Below, in pieces: positions 38,416-45,914 of a stretch of 64,000 bases of DNA. Below the pieces are notes generated by a model, which was not told the origin of the DNA, did not search any database, and saw only the letters and a list, made by a program, of their open reading frames with translations. Source of the DNA: Streptomyces sp. NBC_00708. Its GTDB lineage: Bacteria; Actinomycetota; Actinomycetes; Streptomycetales; Streptomycetaceae. The stretch covers positions 372,001 to 436,000 of the forward strand of contig CP108997.1 of assembly GCA_036226585.1 (NCBI GenBank), in the 5' to 3' direction. Within the stretch, counting starts at the first letter, position 1. Each line of letters opens with the position of its first letter. A program made the position numbers and the translations under genes.

Positions 38416-39288
38416 CTACGCGTCCAGCGCGTCCGCCACCAGCTCCAGGAAACGGGCGTGGGCATGCGCGCTGCACACCGGCTCCGGGTTCCACGGAACC
38501 ACCCGGGCGGCTCCGGCGACCGCCGCCCAGCCTGCGTTGTCGCGCAGCTCCTCCAGCGGTGTGGCGTTGACCCGGACGTCGGCGAGGACGACGTCCGGGC
38601 GCAGGCCGGCTGCCTCGGCATAGGCCGTCGTGGACCAGTTGGCTCCGGGGCCCTCCGCCGGCTCCAGGAGGCCGACGCCCAGGTCGGCGAGGACCCGCAG
38701 TTCGGGCCACATGCGGGGGCGGGCGAGATGGGCCTGCTCCTGGCCGGCCGGTGACAGGGCGAGGACCCTCGCCCGGTCCGGGCCGGCGGTGAGCGCGCGC
38801 AGCCTGGCCCGCGCGGCGTCCAGTTCCGCGGTCGCCGCCGCGGGCTCCTCGGCGCCGAGCGAACGGGCCAGCTCCGCGAACCGGTCACCGATCTCGGCGA
38901 GGGTCCGCGCCTGGCCCACGTCGATGACGACGACCGGGACGTGGCCCTCCAGGTGCTTGGCCGTCTCCGGGTCGAGGCCGTAGACCTGGCCGCCGCCGTA
39001 GCTGACGGCGACGACGAGGTCCGGTGCGCAGGCCAGTAAGGCGTCCTCGTCCAGGGTGATGCCCGCACCGGCGTACGCGATGCCGTCCAGGGGCAGCGAC
39101 CCGGTCTTCGCGGGGTCGGGCGCGGCCGGGTCGTCGTGGCCGGAGCCGAAGAGCCCGGCCGGGAGTATCCCGTGGTCCCACAGGGTCGCCCCGGCCTGGA
39201 TGTACGCGAGCACCCGCTGCGGGCGCTCCTCGGTTGCCGACAACTGGCCCCGGTCGTCGGTGAATTGCCACTCGGTCCGCTCGCTCAC
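38416..39288 (-). CDS. FepB/TroA-type substrate-binding protein without signal peptide
   Basis: 290 aa from the GTG at 39288 with GGGAGG upstream. The fold markers of class III binding proteins are clear: WQFTDDRGQLSATEERPQRVLAY, LACAPDLVVAVSYGG, GPDRARVLALSPAG and LRPDVVLADVRVN. The usual signal peptide and lipobox are missing: the mature-type sequence starts at residue 5, and the short in-frame upstream extension (to 39354) is not hydrophobic. No permease or ATPase gene is adjacent. It is therefore either a cytoplasmic ligand-binding protein or exported by another route. Ligand unknown (iron-siderophore or corrinoid by family). Confidence 0.8.
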   Translation of the reverse strand: MSERTEWQFTDDRGQLSATEERPQRVLAYIQAGATLWDHGILPAGLFGSGHDDPAAPDPAKTGSLPLDGIAYAGAGITLDEDALLACAPDLVVAVSYGGGQVYGLDPETAKHLEGHVPVVVIDVGQARTLAEIGDRFAELARSLGAEEPAAATAELDAARARLRALTAGPDRARVLALSPAGQEQAHLARPRMWPELRVLADLGVGLLEPAEGPGANWSTTAYAEAAGLRPDVVLADVRVNATPLEELRDNAGWAAVAGAARVVPWNPEPVCSAHAHARFLELVADALDA

Positions 39289-39408
39289 GTCACACGCCTC
39301 CCACCCGGGACCCGCCGCCCGGGTGGCGGCGGTCGACGAGTACCTGCCCAGCAAATGCGGGCGGCACCCGCCGGAGCGGAATCCCGCTGGAGACGGACGG
39401 GAGGCAGG

Positions 39409-40035
39409 CTAGAGATCCGGCTGCGTTCCGCGTACGAGGTAGGTGACCGGGCCGGGGTCCGGGACGGCGGTCTCGGTGAAGCCGAGCCGGTCGTAGAAGG
39501 CCCTGGCCGGGGTGTTGGAGGTGAGCATGGAGAGGTGGACGCCCTGGACGCCCCGGGCGTGCAGCGCCGCGAGGAAGGTGTTCATCAGCACCCTCCCGTA
39601 CCCCTTGCGCTGCCAGTCGGGCAGCAGGTCGATGTGCAGGTGGGCGGGGTGGTCCGCGAGTTCGGGCAGGAGCATGCGCTCCGGGTCGTGCAGGAGGGTG
39701 GTCATCTCGTCGCTCGGGCTCTGCGGCGGGCCGTCGGGGAGCGGGTAGCGGTCGGCGACCAGCGGCAGCCAGCGCTCGCGGAACTCCTTGACGAAGCGCG
39801 GGGTGTCGGCGGTGCCGAGGATGTAGCCGACCGGGCGGCCCGTGCCGTCGTCGAGGACGAAGGTCAGCTCGGGTTCCAGGTACGCGTACGGCGTGGCGAA
39901 GATGGCCGGCACCAGCTCGTGGTCCGGGTAGATCTCCCGGGCGTCGCTGCCGCCGGCGGCGGTGCGTATGCAGATGTCCGAGAGGGCGGCGCTGTCGTCG
40001 GGTCGGTAGGCCCGTGGGCCGGGAAGGATCGTCAC
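39409..40035 (-). CDS. GNAT N-acetyltransferase
   Basis: 208 aa from the GTG at 40035. AHLHIDLLPDWQRKGYGRVLMNTFLAAL is motif A with the Q/R-x-x-G-x-G/A loop for acetyl-CoA, and LTSNTPARAFYDRLGF is motif B. The N-terminal region (YRPDDSAALSDICIRTAAGG and YPDHELVPAIFATPYAYLEPE) resembles bacterial homologues of the OGA/NAT-like acetyltransferases seen in Streptomyces. A palindromic LacI-type box lies 20 bp upstream of the start. Confidence 0.88.
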   Translation of the reverse strand: MTILPGPRAYRPDDSAALSDICIRTAAGGSDAREIYPDHELVPAIFATPYAYLEPELTFVLDDGTGRPVGYILGTADTPRFVKEFRERWLPLVADRYPLPDGPPQSPSDEMTTLLHDPERMLLPELADHPAHLHIDLLPDWQRKGYGRVLMNTFLAALHARGVQGVHLSMLTSNTPARAFYDRLGFTETAVPDPGPVTYLVRGTQPDL

Positions 40036-40054
40036 GGGCTCATCCTGCCGACTC

Positions 40055-40068
40055 TGAGAGCGCTCCCA
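40055..40068. promoter_or_regulatory. CebR-like LacI operator candidate
   Basis: On the minus strand TGGGAGCGCTCTCA, a 13-of-14 match to the palindromic CebR box (TGGGAGCGCTCCCA) known from Streptomyces cellobiose genes. It lies in the 44-bp gap between the cupin stop and the GNAT start. Confidence 0.45.
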
Positions 40069-40079
40069 CAAGGGTGGTC

Positions 40080-40406
40080 TCAGGGGTTGACGGCCGTGAG
40101 GAGGACGACGGCGTCCTCCAGGGCGAGCAGCCCGTGCCGCTCCTGCGGGATCGGGTGCAGCCGTCCGGGTGTCAGTTCCACGTCGCCGGACGCGGCGGTG
40201 AGGCGGACGGAGCCGCGCAGGACCTGGAGCGAGGCGGCGGGCGGGGCGTTGTGCTCGTCCAGCGCGGAGCCCGAGGTGAGCGCGATGACGGTCTGCCGCA
40301 GCGGGTCCTGGTGGAGCAGGAGGTGGGCGCTGCGGCCGTGCGGGGCTTCGCGGGCGGCGGCCAGGTGCTCGGCGGCGAGGGCATTCAGATCGTTCGGAGC
40401 GTCCAT
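40080..40406 (-). CDS. small cupin-like protein
   Basis: 108 aa from the ATG at 40406. A single beta-barrel is suggested by QTVIALTSGSALDEHNAPPAA, VLRGSVRLTAASGDVELTPG and PIPQERHGLLALEDAVVLLTAV, the three-block pattern of one-domain cupins. His in DEHN and ERHG could be metal ligands, although the usual HxH pair is not clear. The N-terminal ~35 residues are helical (LAAEHLAAAREAPHGRSAHLLLH). In actinobacteria such proteins often protect from oxidative stress or bind small ligands; the role is unknown. Confidence 0.75.
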   Translation of the reverse strand: MDAPNDLNALAAEHLAAAREAPHGRSAHLLLHQDPLRQTVIALTSGSALDEHNAPPAASLQVLRGSVRLTAASGDVELTPGRLHPIPQERHGLLALEDAVVLLTAVNP

Positions 40407-40450
40407 ATGCCCACTGTGCCGCAGCACCCGCGCGCCCGCGATCCTGCCGC

Positions 40451-40486
40451 ACGGGCCCGGTCGCGCTCCCACGCGGCCGGGCCCGT
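40451..40486 (-). terminator. terminator after the GH13 gene
   Basis: Perfect 10-bp arms (40451-40460 and 40477-40486), with CGCG pairs inside the loop, starting 27 bp beyond the GH13 stop. Confidence 0.7.
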
Positions 40487-40512
40487 CCGCCGCCGTGCGG
40501 CCGGTGGCGTCG

Positions 40513-42138
40513 TCAGGCGCGCAGCCACACCGCCGTGTCCTGCGGGAGGCGGCCGGTCTCGTCCAGGGGCGCGCTGGTGAGCAGCACCGCGGTGTGCGGG
40601 GGCAGGTCCGCGGGCTCGGCGGCCAGGTTGACGACGCACAGGAGTCCGTCGGTCCGGGCGAAGGCGAGTACCCCGGGCGCGGCGTCCAGCCAGGTCAGAC
40701 GCTGGATGCCGGGCTCTCCCCCGGTCCCGAAGCCCGGCTCGGTGCGCCGCAGCCGCAGGGCCTCGCGGTAGAGGCTGAGCATGGAGTCGGGGTCGCCGTT
40801 CTGGATGTCGGCGGCGTATCCGGACCAGCCGTCCGGCTGCGGGAGCCACGGCTCCGCGGTGGCGCCGAATCCGGCGTACGGCTCGGCCGCCGCCCAGGGC
40901 ATGGGCACGCGGCAGCCGTCCCGGCCCGGGTCGGTGCCGTTCTTGCGGAAGTGCATCGGGTCCTGGATGCGGTCCAGCGGGATGTCGGCCTCGGGCAGCC
41001 CGAGTTCTTCACCCTGGTAGAGGTAGGCGGCGCCGGGCAGGGCCAGCGAGAGCAGGGCGGCGGCGCGGGCCCGGCGGGTGCCGAGGGCCAGGTCGGTGGG
41101 GGTGCCGAAGGCCTTGGCCGCGAAGTCGAACCCGGTCTCCTCGCGGCCGTAGCGGGTGACGGTCCTGGTCACGTCGTGGTTGCAGAGCACCCAGGTGGCG
41201 GGGGCGCCGACCGAGGCGTGCTCGGCGAGCGTGTCGTCGATGGCTCCGCGCAGCTTCTCCGGCTCCCAGGGGCAGGCGAGGAAGTTGAAGTTGAAGGCGG
41301 TGTGCAGCTCGTCGGGGCGCAGGTAGCGGGCGAAGCGCTCGGTGTCGGGGAGCCACACCTCGCCGACGAAGACGCCGCCGTACTCGTCGGCGATGGCGCG
41401 CCAGGAGCGGTAGATGTCGTGGAGTTCGTCGCGGTCGACGAAGGGGTGCGGGTCGGTGCCGATGACGAAGTCGGGCAGCGCCGGGTCCTTGGCGAGCAGG
41501 GCGGCGGAGTCGATGCGTACGCCGGCGACGCCGCGTTCGAACCAGAAGCGCAGGACGTCCTCGTGTTCGCGGCGGACGGCGGGGTGGGCCCAGTTGAGGT
41601 CGGGCTGCTGGGTGGCGAAGAGGTGGAGGTACCACTCGCCGTCGTCGAGCCGGGTCCAGGGGGTGCCGCCGAACTCGGAGACCCAGTCGTTGGGCGGGAT
41701 CTCGCCGTTGGCACCGCGGCCCTTGCGGAAGTGGAAGAGGTCGCGCTCGGGGCTGCCGGAGCCGGCTTCGAGGGCGGCGCGGAACCAGGCGTGCTGGTCG
41801 GAGACGTGGTTGGGCACGATGTCCACGATGGTGCGGATGCCCAGTTCACGGGCCTCGGCGATGAGCTTCTCGGCTTCGGCGAGGGTGCCGAAGGCGGGGT
41901 CGATCGTGCGGTAGTCGGCCACGTCGTAGCCGCCGTCGGCCAGCGGCGAGAGGTACCAGGGGGTGAACCAGAGGGCGTCCACGCCCAGTTCGACGAGGTA
42001 GGGCAGCCTGGCCCGTACCCCTGCCAGATCGCCGGTGCCGTCGCCGTCGCCGTCGGCGAAGCTGCGTACGTAGATCTGGTAGATGGCGGCGTCGCGCCAC
42101 CAGGGTGCGGTGGCCTCGGACGGACGGTTGGCTGCCAC
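40513..42138 (-). CDS. GH13 alpha-glucosidase (oligo-alpha-glucosidase type)
   Basis: 541 aa, cytoplasmic (no signal peptide). GH13 regions are in order: DIVPNHVSD (region I), GVRIDSAALL with the nucleophile Asp (region II), GEVWLPD with the acid/base Glu (region III) and VLCNHDVTRT (region IV). YQIYVRSFADGDGDGTGDLAGV is typical of subfamily 23/30 alpha-glucosidases and oligo-1,6-glucosidases. It should hydrolyse short alpha-glucosides brought in by the importer encoded just upstream. It is the last gene of the operon, separated from the permeases by a long hairpin. Confidence 0.93.
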   Translation of the reverse strand: MAANRPSEATAPWWRDAAIYQIYVRSFADGDGDGTGDLAGVRARLPYLVELGVDALWFTPWYLSPLADGGYDVADYRTIDPAFGTLAEAEKLIAEARELGIRTIVDIVPNHVSDQHAWFRAALEAGSGSPERDLFHFRKGRGANGEIPPNDWVSEFGGTPWTRLDDGEWYLHLFATQQPDLNWAHPAVRREHEDVLRFWFERGVAGVRIDSAALLAKDPALPDFVIGTDPHPFVDRDELHDIYRSWRAIADEYGGVFVGEVWLPDTERFARYLRPDELHTAFNFNFLACPWEPEKLRGAIDDTLAEHASVGAPATWVLCNHDVTRTVTRYGREETGFDFAAKAFGTPTDLALGTRRARAAALLSLALPGAAYLYQGEELGLPEADIPLDRIQDPMHFRKNGTDPGRDGCRVPMPWAAAEPYAGFGATAEPWLPQPDGWSGYAADIQNGDPDSMLSLYREALRLRRTEPGFGTGGEPGIQRLTWLDAAPGVLAFARTDGLLCVVNLAAEPADLPPHTAVLLTSAPLDETGRLPQDTAVWLRA

Positions 42139-42163
42139 GTGGCGTTCCTTTCGGGCAGGTGGG

Positions 42164-42217
42164 ACTCCGCCGCCGGCCCGTGCAGGCGGGGCAGGATGGG
42201 TGGGCCGGCGGCGGAGT
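42164..42217 (-). terminator. large intercistronic hairpin between the permease and GH13 genes
   Basis: Perfect 16-bp arms (42164-42179 and 42202-42217) with a 22-nt loop lie in the 111-bp gap between the inner permease gene and the GH13 gene. It may be a partial terminator or an mRNA-stabilising structure that sets different expression levels. Confidence 0.6.
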
Positions 42218-42249
42218 GCTGAGGGGAAGGCGGCTGCGGAGGGCGGGTG

Positions 42250-43209
42250 TCAGCCCTTGAGGCCGCCCGCGGTGAGACCGCTCATGATGTTGCGCTGGAA
42301 GAGCAGGAAGATCAGCAGCGTCGGGATCGACGCGATGGTGAGTGCGGCGATGAGCACGTTCTCCGGTACACCGCTGGCCAGGGAGTAGATGCCCACGTTG
42401 AGGGTCTGTTTGCCCGGGTCGGGCAGGGTGAGCATCGGCCAGAGGAAGTCCTTCCACACGCCGACGACGGCGAAGATGGAGACGACCCCGAGGATCGGCC
42501 GGGAGATGGGCAGGATGATCGAGCGCAGGGTGCGCAGGGGTGAGGCGCCGTCCATGGCCGCGGCGTCGAGGAGTTCGCCCGGGATGGAGTCGAAGAACCG
42601 CTTCAGCAGGAAGATGTTGAACGCGTTGGTGACCGACGGCAGCCAGATCGCCCAGGGCGAGTTGACGAGGTTGCGCTGGATCAGGGGCACGTCCAGGACC
42701 GTGAGGTACTGCGGGACGACGAGCACGGTGGCCGGGATCATCAGGGTGGCCAGCATCATGCCGAGGATGACCTTGCCGAACACCGGCCGCAGCTTGGACA
42801 GCGAGTAGGCGGCGGCGACGTCGAAGATCAGCTGGAAGGCGAGCGCGCCGAAGGCGTAGTACAGGGTGTTGAACAGCAGCTTGGACAGGTCCATGACGGT
42901 CCAGGCCTGGCTGTAGTTCTCGGTGTGGATGGAGCTGGGGAAGGCCGTGGGCGGGCTCTGCACCACTTCCTGGGTGGTCTTCAGACCGCCGGTGACCATC
43001 CAGTACAGGGGGCCGAGGAAGACCGCCGTGAACAGGACCATCACCAGGCCGAAGACGATCCAGTAGACCGCCTTGCCGCGGGGGCGGCCGAGCTGGGCCG
43101 GCGAGATCAGGGTGCGCTGGCGGGCGCGTTCGGCCGCGCCCTCGGACCTGCGCCGTGCGGACTTGCGCGACGTGCTCCCGCGCCGGGAGACAAGCGTGTT
43201 CGATGCCAT
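42250..43209 (-). CDS. carbohydrate ABC transporter permease (MalG type)
   Basis: 319 aa with six membrane helices after a basic 45-residue N-terminus (STSRKSARRRSEGAAERARQR). The EAA loop ELLDAAAMDGASPLRTLRSIILP contacts the ATPase. CUT1 family inner-membrane protein pairing with the MalF-type subunit encoded 15 bp upstream. No ATPase gene is in the operon; in Streptomyces the shared MsiK usually energises such importers. Confidence 0.93.
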   Translation of the reverse strand: MASNTLVSRRGSTSRKSARRRSEGAAERARQRTLISPAQLGRPRGKAVYWIVFGLVMVLFTAVFLGPLYWMVTGGLKTTQEVVQSPPTAFPSSIHTENYSQAWTVMDLSKLLFNTLYYAFGALAFQLIFDVAAAYSLSKLRPVFGKVILGMMLATLMIPATVLVVPQYLTVLDVPLIQRNLVNSPWAIWLPSVTNAFNIFLLKRFFDSIPGELLDAAAMDGASPLRTLRSIILPISRPILGVVSIFAVVGVWKDFLWPMLTLPDPGKQTLNVGIYSLASGVPENVLIAALTIASIPTLLIFLLFQRNIMSGLTAGGLKG

Positions 43210-43224
43210 GGTCGTGCTCCCGTC

Positions 43225-44184
43225 CTAGTCTTCGCTGCTGCGGCTCAGTCGTACGTACACCGCGGAGAATCCCGCGAGGACGACGAGCAGGACGAGGCCG
43301 AGTGCCGCCGCGCTGCCGTAGTTGTTGAAGTTGAAGGCGTACTGGTAGATGAGGTAGACGACGGTGGTGGTGGAGCCCTCGGGTCCGGCGCCGTTGGTGA
43401 GCAGGAAGGGCTCGGTGAAGACCTGCATCGTCGCGATGATCTGCATGAGCAGCAGCAGCGAGAGGATGAGGCGGGTCTGCGGGATGGTGACGTGCCAGAT
43501 CTTGCGCAGCAGCCCCGCGCCGTCGAGTTCGGCGGCCTCGTACAGCTCGCCGGGGATGCCCTGGAGCGCGGCGAGGTAGATGAGGGTGGCGCCGCCCATG
43601 TTCATCCAGGTCGCCGCGATGACGACGGAGAGCATGGAGGTGCTGGTGTCCTGGAGCCATTGCTGCTCGGGCAGGTGGAAGATGCCCAGGATGCGGTTGA
43701 AGAGGCCGTAGCCGGGGTCGTAGAAGTACTTGAAGAGCAGGACCGAGGCGACCGGCGGCAGCATCACGGGGAGGTAGACGAGCAGCCGCAGGTAGCCCTG
43801 GCCGTGCCGGAACTCGTTGAGCACCACGGCGACGGCGAACGGGACGACGAAGCCGAGGAGCAGGGCGAGCACCGTGAACAGGAGGGTGTTGCGCCAGGCC
43901 TGCCAGAAGGCCGGGTCGTTGAAGACGTACGTGAGGTTGGACCAGCCGGCCCAGGTGGTGGTGCCGTCCTCGTTCTTCTGGAAGGCCAGGATGAATTCCC
44001 GGACCATCGGATACCAGGAGAAGAGCGAGAAGCAGAGCACCGCTCCGATCAGGAAGCCGTGCGCCGAGATGTTGCGGCGCAGGGCGCGCAGGAACTCCTC
44101 GCGGGCGGAGTCCTGGCGGGCGGTGCCGGGGTGTCCTGGGCGAGGCCTGGTCGCCTTGCGGGGGGACAGGGTTGGGGCCGACAT
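43225..44184 (-). CDS. carbohydrate ABC transporter permease (MalF type)
   Basis: 319 aa, six predicted helices and an EAA loop ELYEAAELDGAGLLRKIWHVTIP. The first helix (FLIGAVLCFSLFSWYPMVREFILAF) follows a ~45-residue charged N-terminus. CUT1 family. It is cotranscribed with the MalG-type subunit downstream and with the lipoprotein gene upstream, from which it is separated by 91 bp holding a strong hairpin. Confidence 0.93.
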   Translation of the reverse strand: MSAPTLSPRKATRPRPGHPGTARQDSAREEFLRALRRNISAHGFLIGAVLCFSLFSWYPMVREFILAFQKNEDGTTTWAGWSNLTYVFNDPAFWQAWRNTLLFTVLALLLGFVVPFAVAVVLNEFRHGQGYLRLLVYLPVMLPPVASVLLFKYFYDPGYGLFNRILGIFHLPEQQWLQDTSTSMLSVVIAATWMNMGGATLIYLAALQGIPGELYEAAELDGAGLLRKIWHVTIPQTRLILSLLLLMQIIATMQVFTEPFLLTNGAGPEGSTTTVVYLIYQYAFNFNNYGSAAALGLVLLVVLAGFSAVYVRLSRSSED

Positions 44185-44237
44185 GGTGTCTCCTCGGTGC
44201 CGGTGTGCTGCGAGCGCGGCAGCGGACGGGGGCGGAT

Positions 44238-44268
44238 GCGGGGCCGGGTCCGCGTGACCCGGCCCCGC
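44238..44268 (-). terminator. intercistronic hairpin between the lipoprotein and permease genes
   Basis: Perfect 13-bp arms (44238-44250 and 44256-44268) with a 5-nt loop. Such structures commonly raise binding-protein mRNA relative to permease mRNA. Confidence 0.65.
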
Positions 44269-44275
44269 GCGTCCG

Positions 44276-45700
44276 TTACTGGTTCGCCAGGACCTGGTTG
44301 ACCTGCTGCTCGGCGGTGGAGAGCAGCTTGTCGATGTCGGCGTTCTTGTTGGTCAGAACACCGGACATGGCGTTGTCGAGGATCTTGTAGATCTCCTGGG
44401 CCTTCGGCGGCTCGGCCTTGCCGGGGACGGGGTTGTCCATGAAGGCCTTGAAGTTCTCGACGGGCATCGTCGCGTTCTCGGTGCGCGCGGCGTCGTCCTT
44501 GGTCTTGCTCTCGCCGAGGAAGAAGTTCGGCTGCGGGAGGCCGACGGGGAGCTTGTCGGCCTTGGTGCGGGCCCAGTCGAACTGGCCCTTGCCGGGGCTG
44601 AGGTTCTTGAAGTTGAGCCAGGCGATGGCGGCCTTGATCTGGTCGGGCGAGCTGCCCTTCTTGATCAGGTAGTTGTTGCCGCCGAAGAGGGTGCCCTTGG
44701 CGCCGGGGATCGGGCCCAGGCCGAAGGTCTCGTACTGGGCGCCGAGCTGCTGCACCATGTAGGCGATGTCGTCGGGGGCGGCGAGGAACATGCCGAGCTT
44801 GTCGCTGGCTATCTGCTTCTGGAGGTCGCCCCACTTGAGCAGCTGGGTCTTGCCCATGCTGTCGTCCTCCCAGCGCATGTCGTGCAGCTGCTGGAGGACC
44901 TGCTTGCCGGTCTCGTTGTTGAAGGCGGCCTTCTTGCCGGAGGCGTCGACGACCTCTCCGCCGAGACCGAACTGGGTGGCGGCGAAGTGCCAGCCGCCGT
45001 TGTTGCCGGCGCTGTACTCGCCGTAGCCCGAGATGCCCTTGCCGAGGCCCGCGATCTTCTTCGCGGCGGCGCGGACCTCGTCCCAGGTGGCCGGCGGGGT
45101 GTTCGGGTCGAGACCGGCCTGCTTGAACAGCTTCCGGTTGATCATCAGGCCCATGGTGTAGTTGCTGGTCGGCAGGCCGTAGAGCTTGCCGTCCTTGCGG
45201 GCCACGTCGACGACCTGGGGCTGGATGTCCTTCAGCGCGGGGACCGTCTTGTCGGTGACGTACGCGGAGATGTCCTCGGCCCCGTCGTTGTCCAGGACCT
45301 GCTGGAGGTCGCTGAAGTAGGCGTAGAAGACGTCGGGCTGCGACTTCCCCTTCAGCATGGCCGTGAAGCGGGGCGGCTCGTTGCACTGGCCCGGGGTGGA
45401 CTTCCCGTTGATCGTGACGTTCGGGTACTTCGCGTGGAACGTCTTGATGTCCTCCTTCCACTCACGCAGCTCCGCGGCCTTGGCCGCCGGCGGCATGCAG
45501 TCGATGGAGATCGTCACCTTGGTCTTCGGGTCCAGCGGAGCCGAAGGGTCGGACGAACCCTTGGACGAACTGCTCGAGTCGTCGTCCTTGCTGCTGCTCG
45601 TGCCGCAGGAGGCGAGCGAGGTCAGGGCAAGTGCGGTGACAAGGGCAGCCGCGGAGGCACGGCTGATACGGCGTGTGCGGCGCAACCCAGCACTTCTCAT
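44276..45700 (-). CDS. sugar ABC transporter substrate-binding lipoprotein
   Basis: 474 aa from the ATG at 45700 (GAAGGGGA upstream). Signal peptide with lipobox SLASC (Cys32) followed by a Ser/Asp-rich tether. Class I-like solute-binding fold (SBP_bac_1): VTISIDCMPPAAKAAELREW, YPNVTINGKSTPG, TNKNADIDKLLSTAEQQVNQVLAN at the end. It binds an oligosaccharide outside the cell. Because a GH87-type alpha-glucanase gene precedes it and a GH13 alpha-glucosidase ends the operon, alpha-gluco-oligosaccharides are the probable ligand. Confidence 0.92.
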   Translation of the reverse strand: MRSAGLRRTRRISRASAAALVTALALTSLASCGTSSSKDDDSSSSSKGSSDPSAPLDPKTKVTISIDCMPPAAKAAELREWKEDIKTFHAKYPNVTINGKSTPGQCNEPPRFTAMLKGKSQPDVFYAYFSDLQQVLDNDGAEDISAYVTDKTVPALKDIQPQVVDVARKDGKLYGLPTSNYTMGLMINRKLFKQAGLDPNTPPATWDEVRAAAKKIAGLGKGISGYGEYSAGNNGGWHFAATQFGLGGEVVDASGKKAAFNNETGKQVLQQLHDMRWEDDSMGKTQLLKWGDLQKQIASDKLGMFLAAPDDIAYMVQQLGAQYETFGLGPIPGAKGTLFGGNNYLIKKGSSPDQIKAAIAWLNFKNLSPGKGQFDWARTKADKLPVGLPQPNFFLGESKTKDDAARTENATMPVENFKAFMDNPVPGKAEPPKAQEIYKILDNAMSGVLTNKNADIDKLLSTAEQQVNQVLANQ

Positions 45701-45867
45701 CGATGGTCCCCTTCGGGCATGAGCGTGGATGGCCCTCGGCCGACTGACTGCCGGGGCGTGGCACACTCAACCAGCGTCGACATGTGAACGCAATATCTCG
45801 CGCAGTTTTCGTAAAAGTTTGACAGCCATTCGTACGTCGCATGCGGAACACGGCGTGCGGACAGCAC

Positions 45868-45899
45868 GGGGCGCCGCCCGGCGGACCGGACGGCGCCCC
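45868..45899 (-). terminator. terminator after the GH87-type gene
   Basis: Perfect 9-bp arms (45868-45876 and 45891-45899) with a 14-nt loop, 16 bp beyond the stop. It separates the glucanase from the importer operon. Confidence 0.7.
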
Positions 45900-45914
45900 T
45901 GTGTGCGGTGGTTG

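Noticed and set aside
34736..38623. A 1,295-codon open frame on the plus strand across the KS/oxidase/PfkB region
   Set aside because: It lies opposite well-supported minus-strand genes and has biased, repetitive composition; long antisense frames are expected in ~72% GC DNA.
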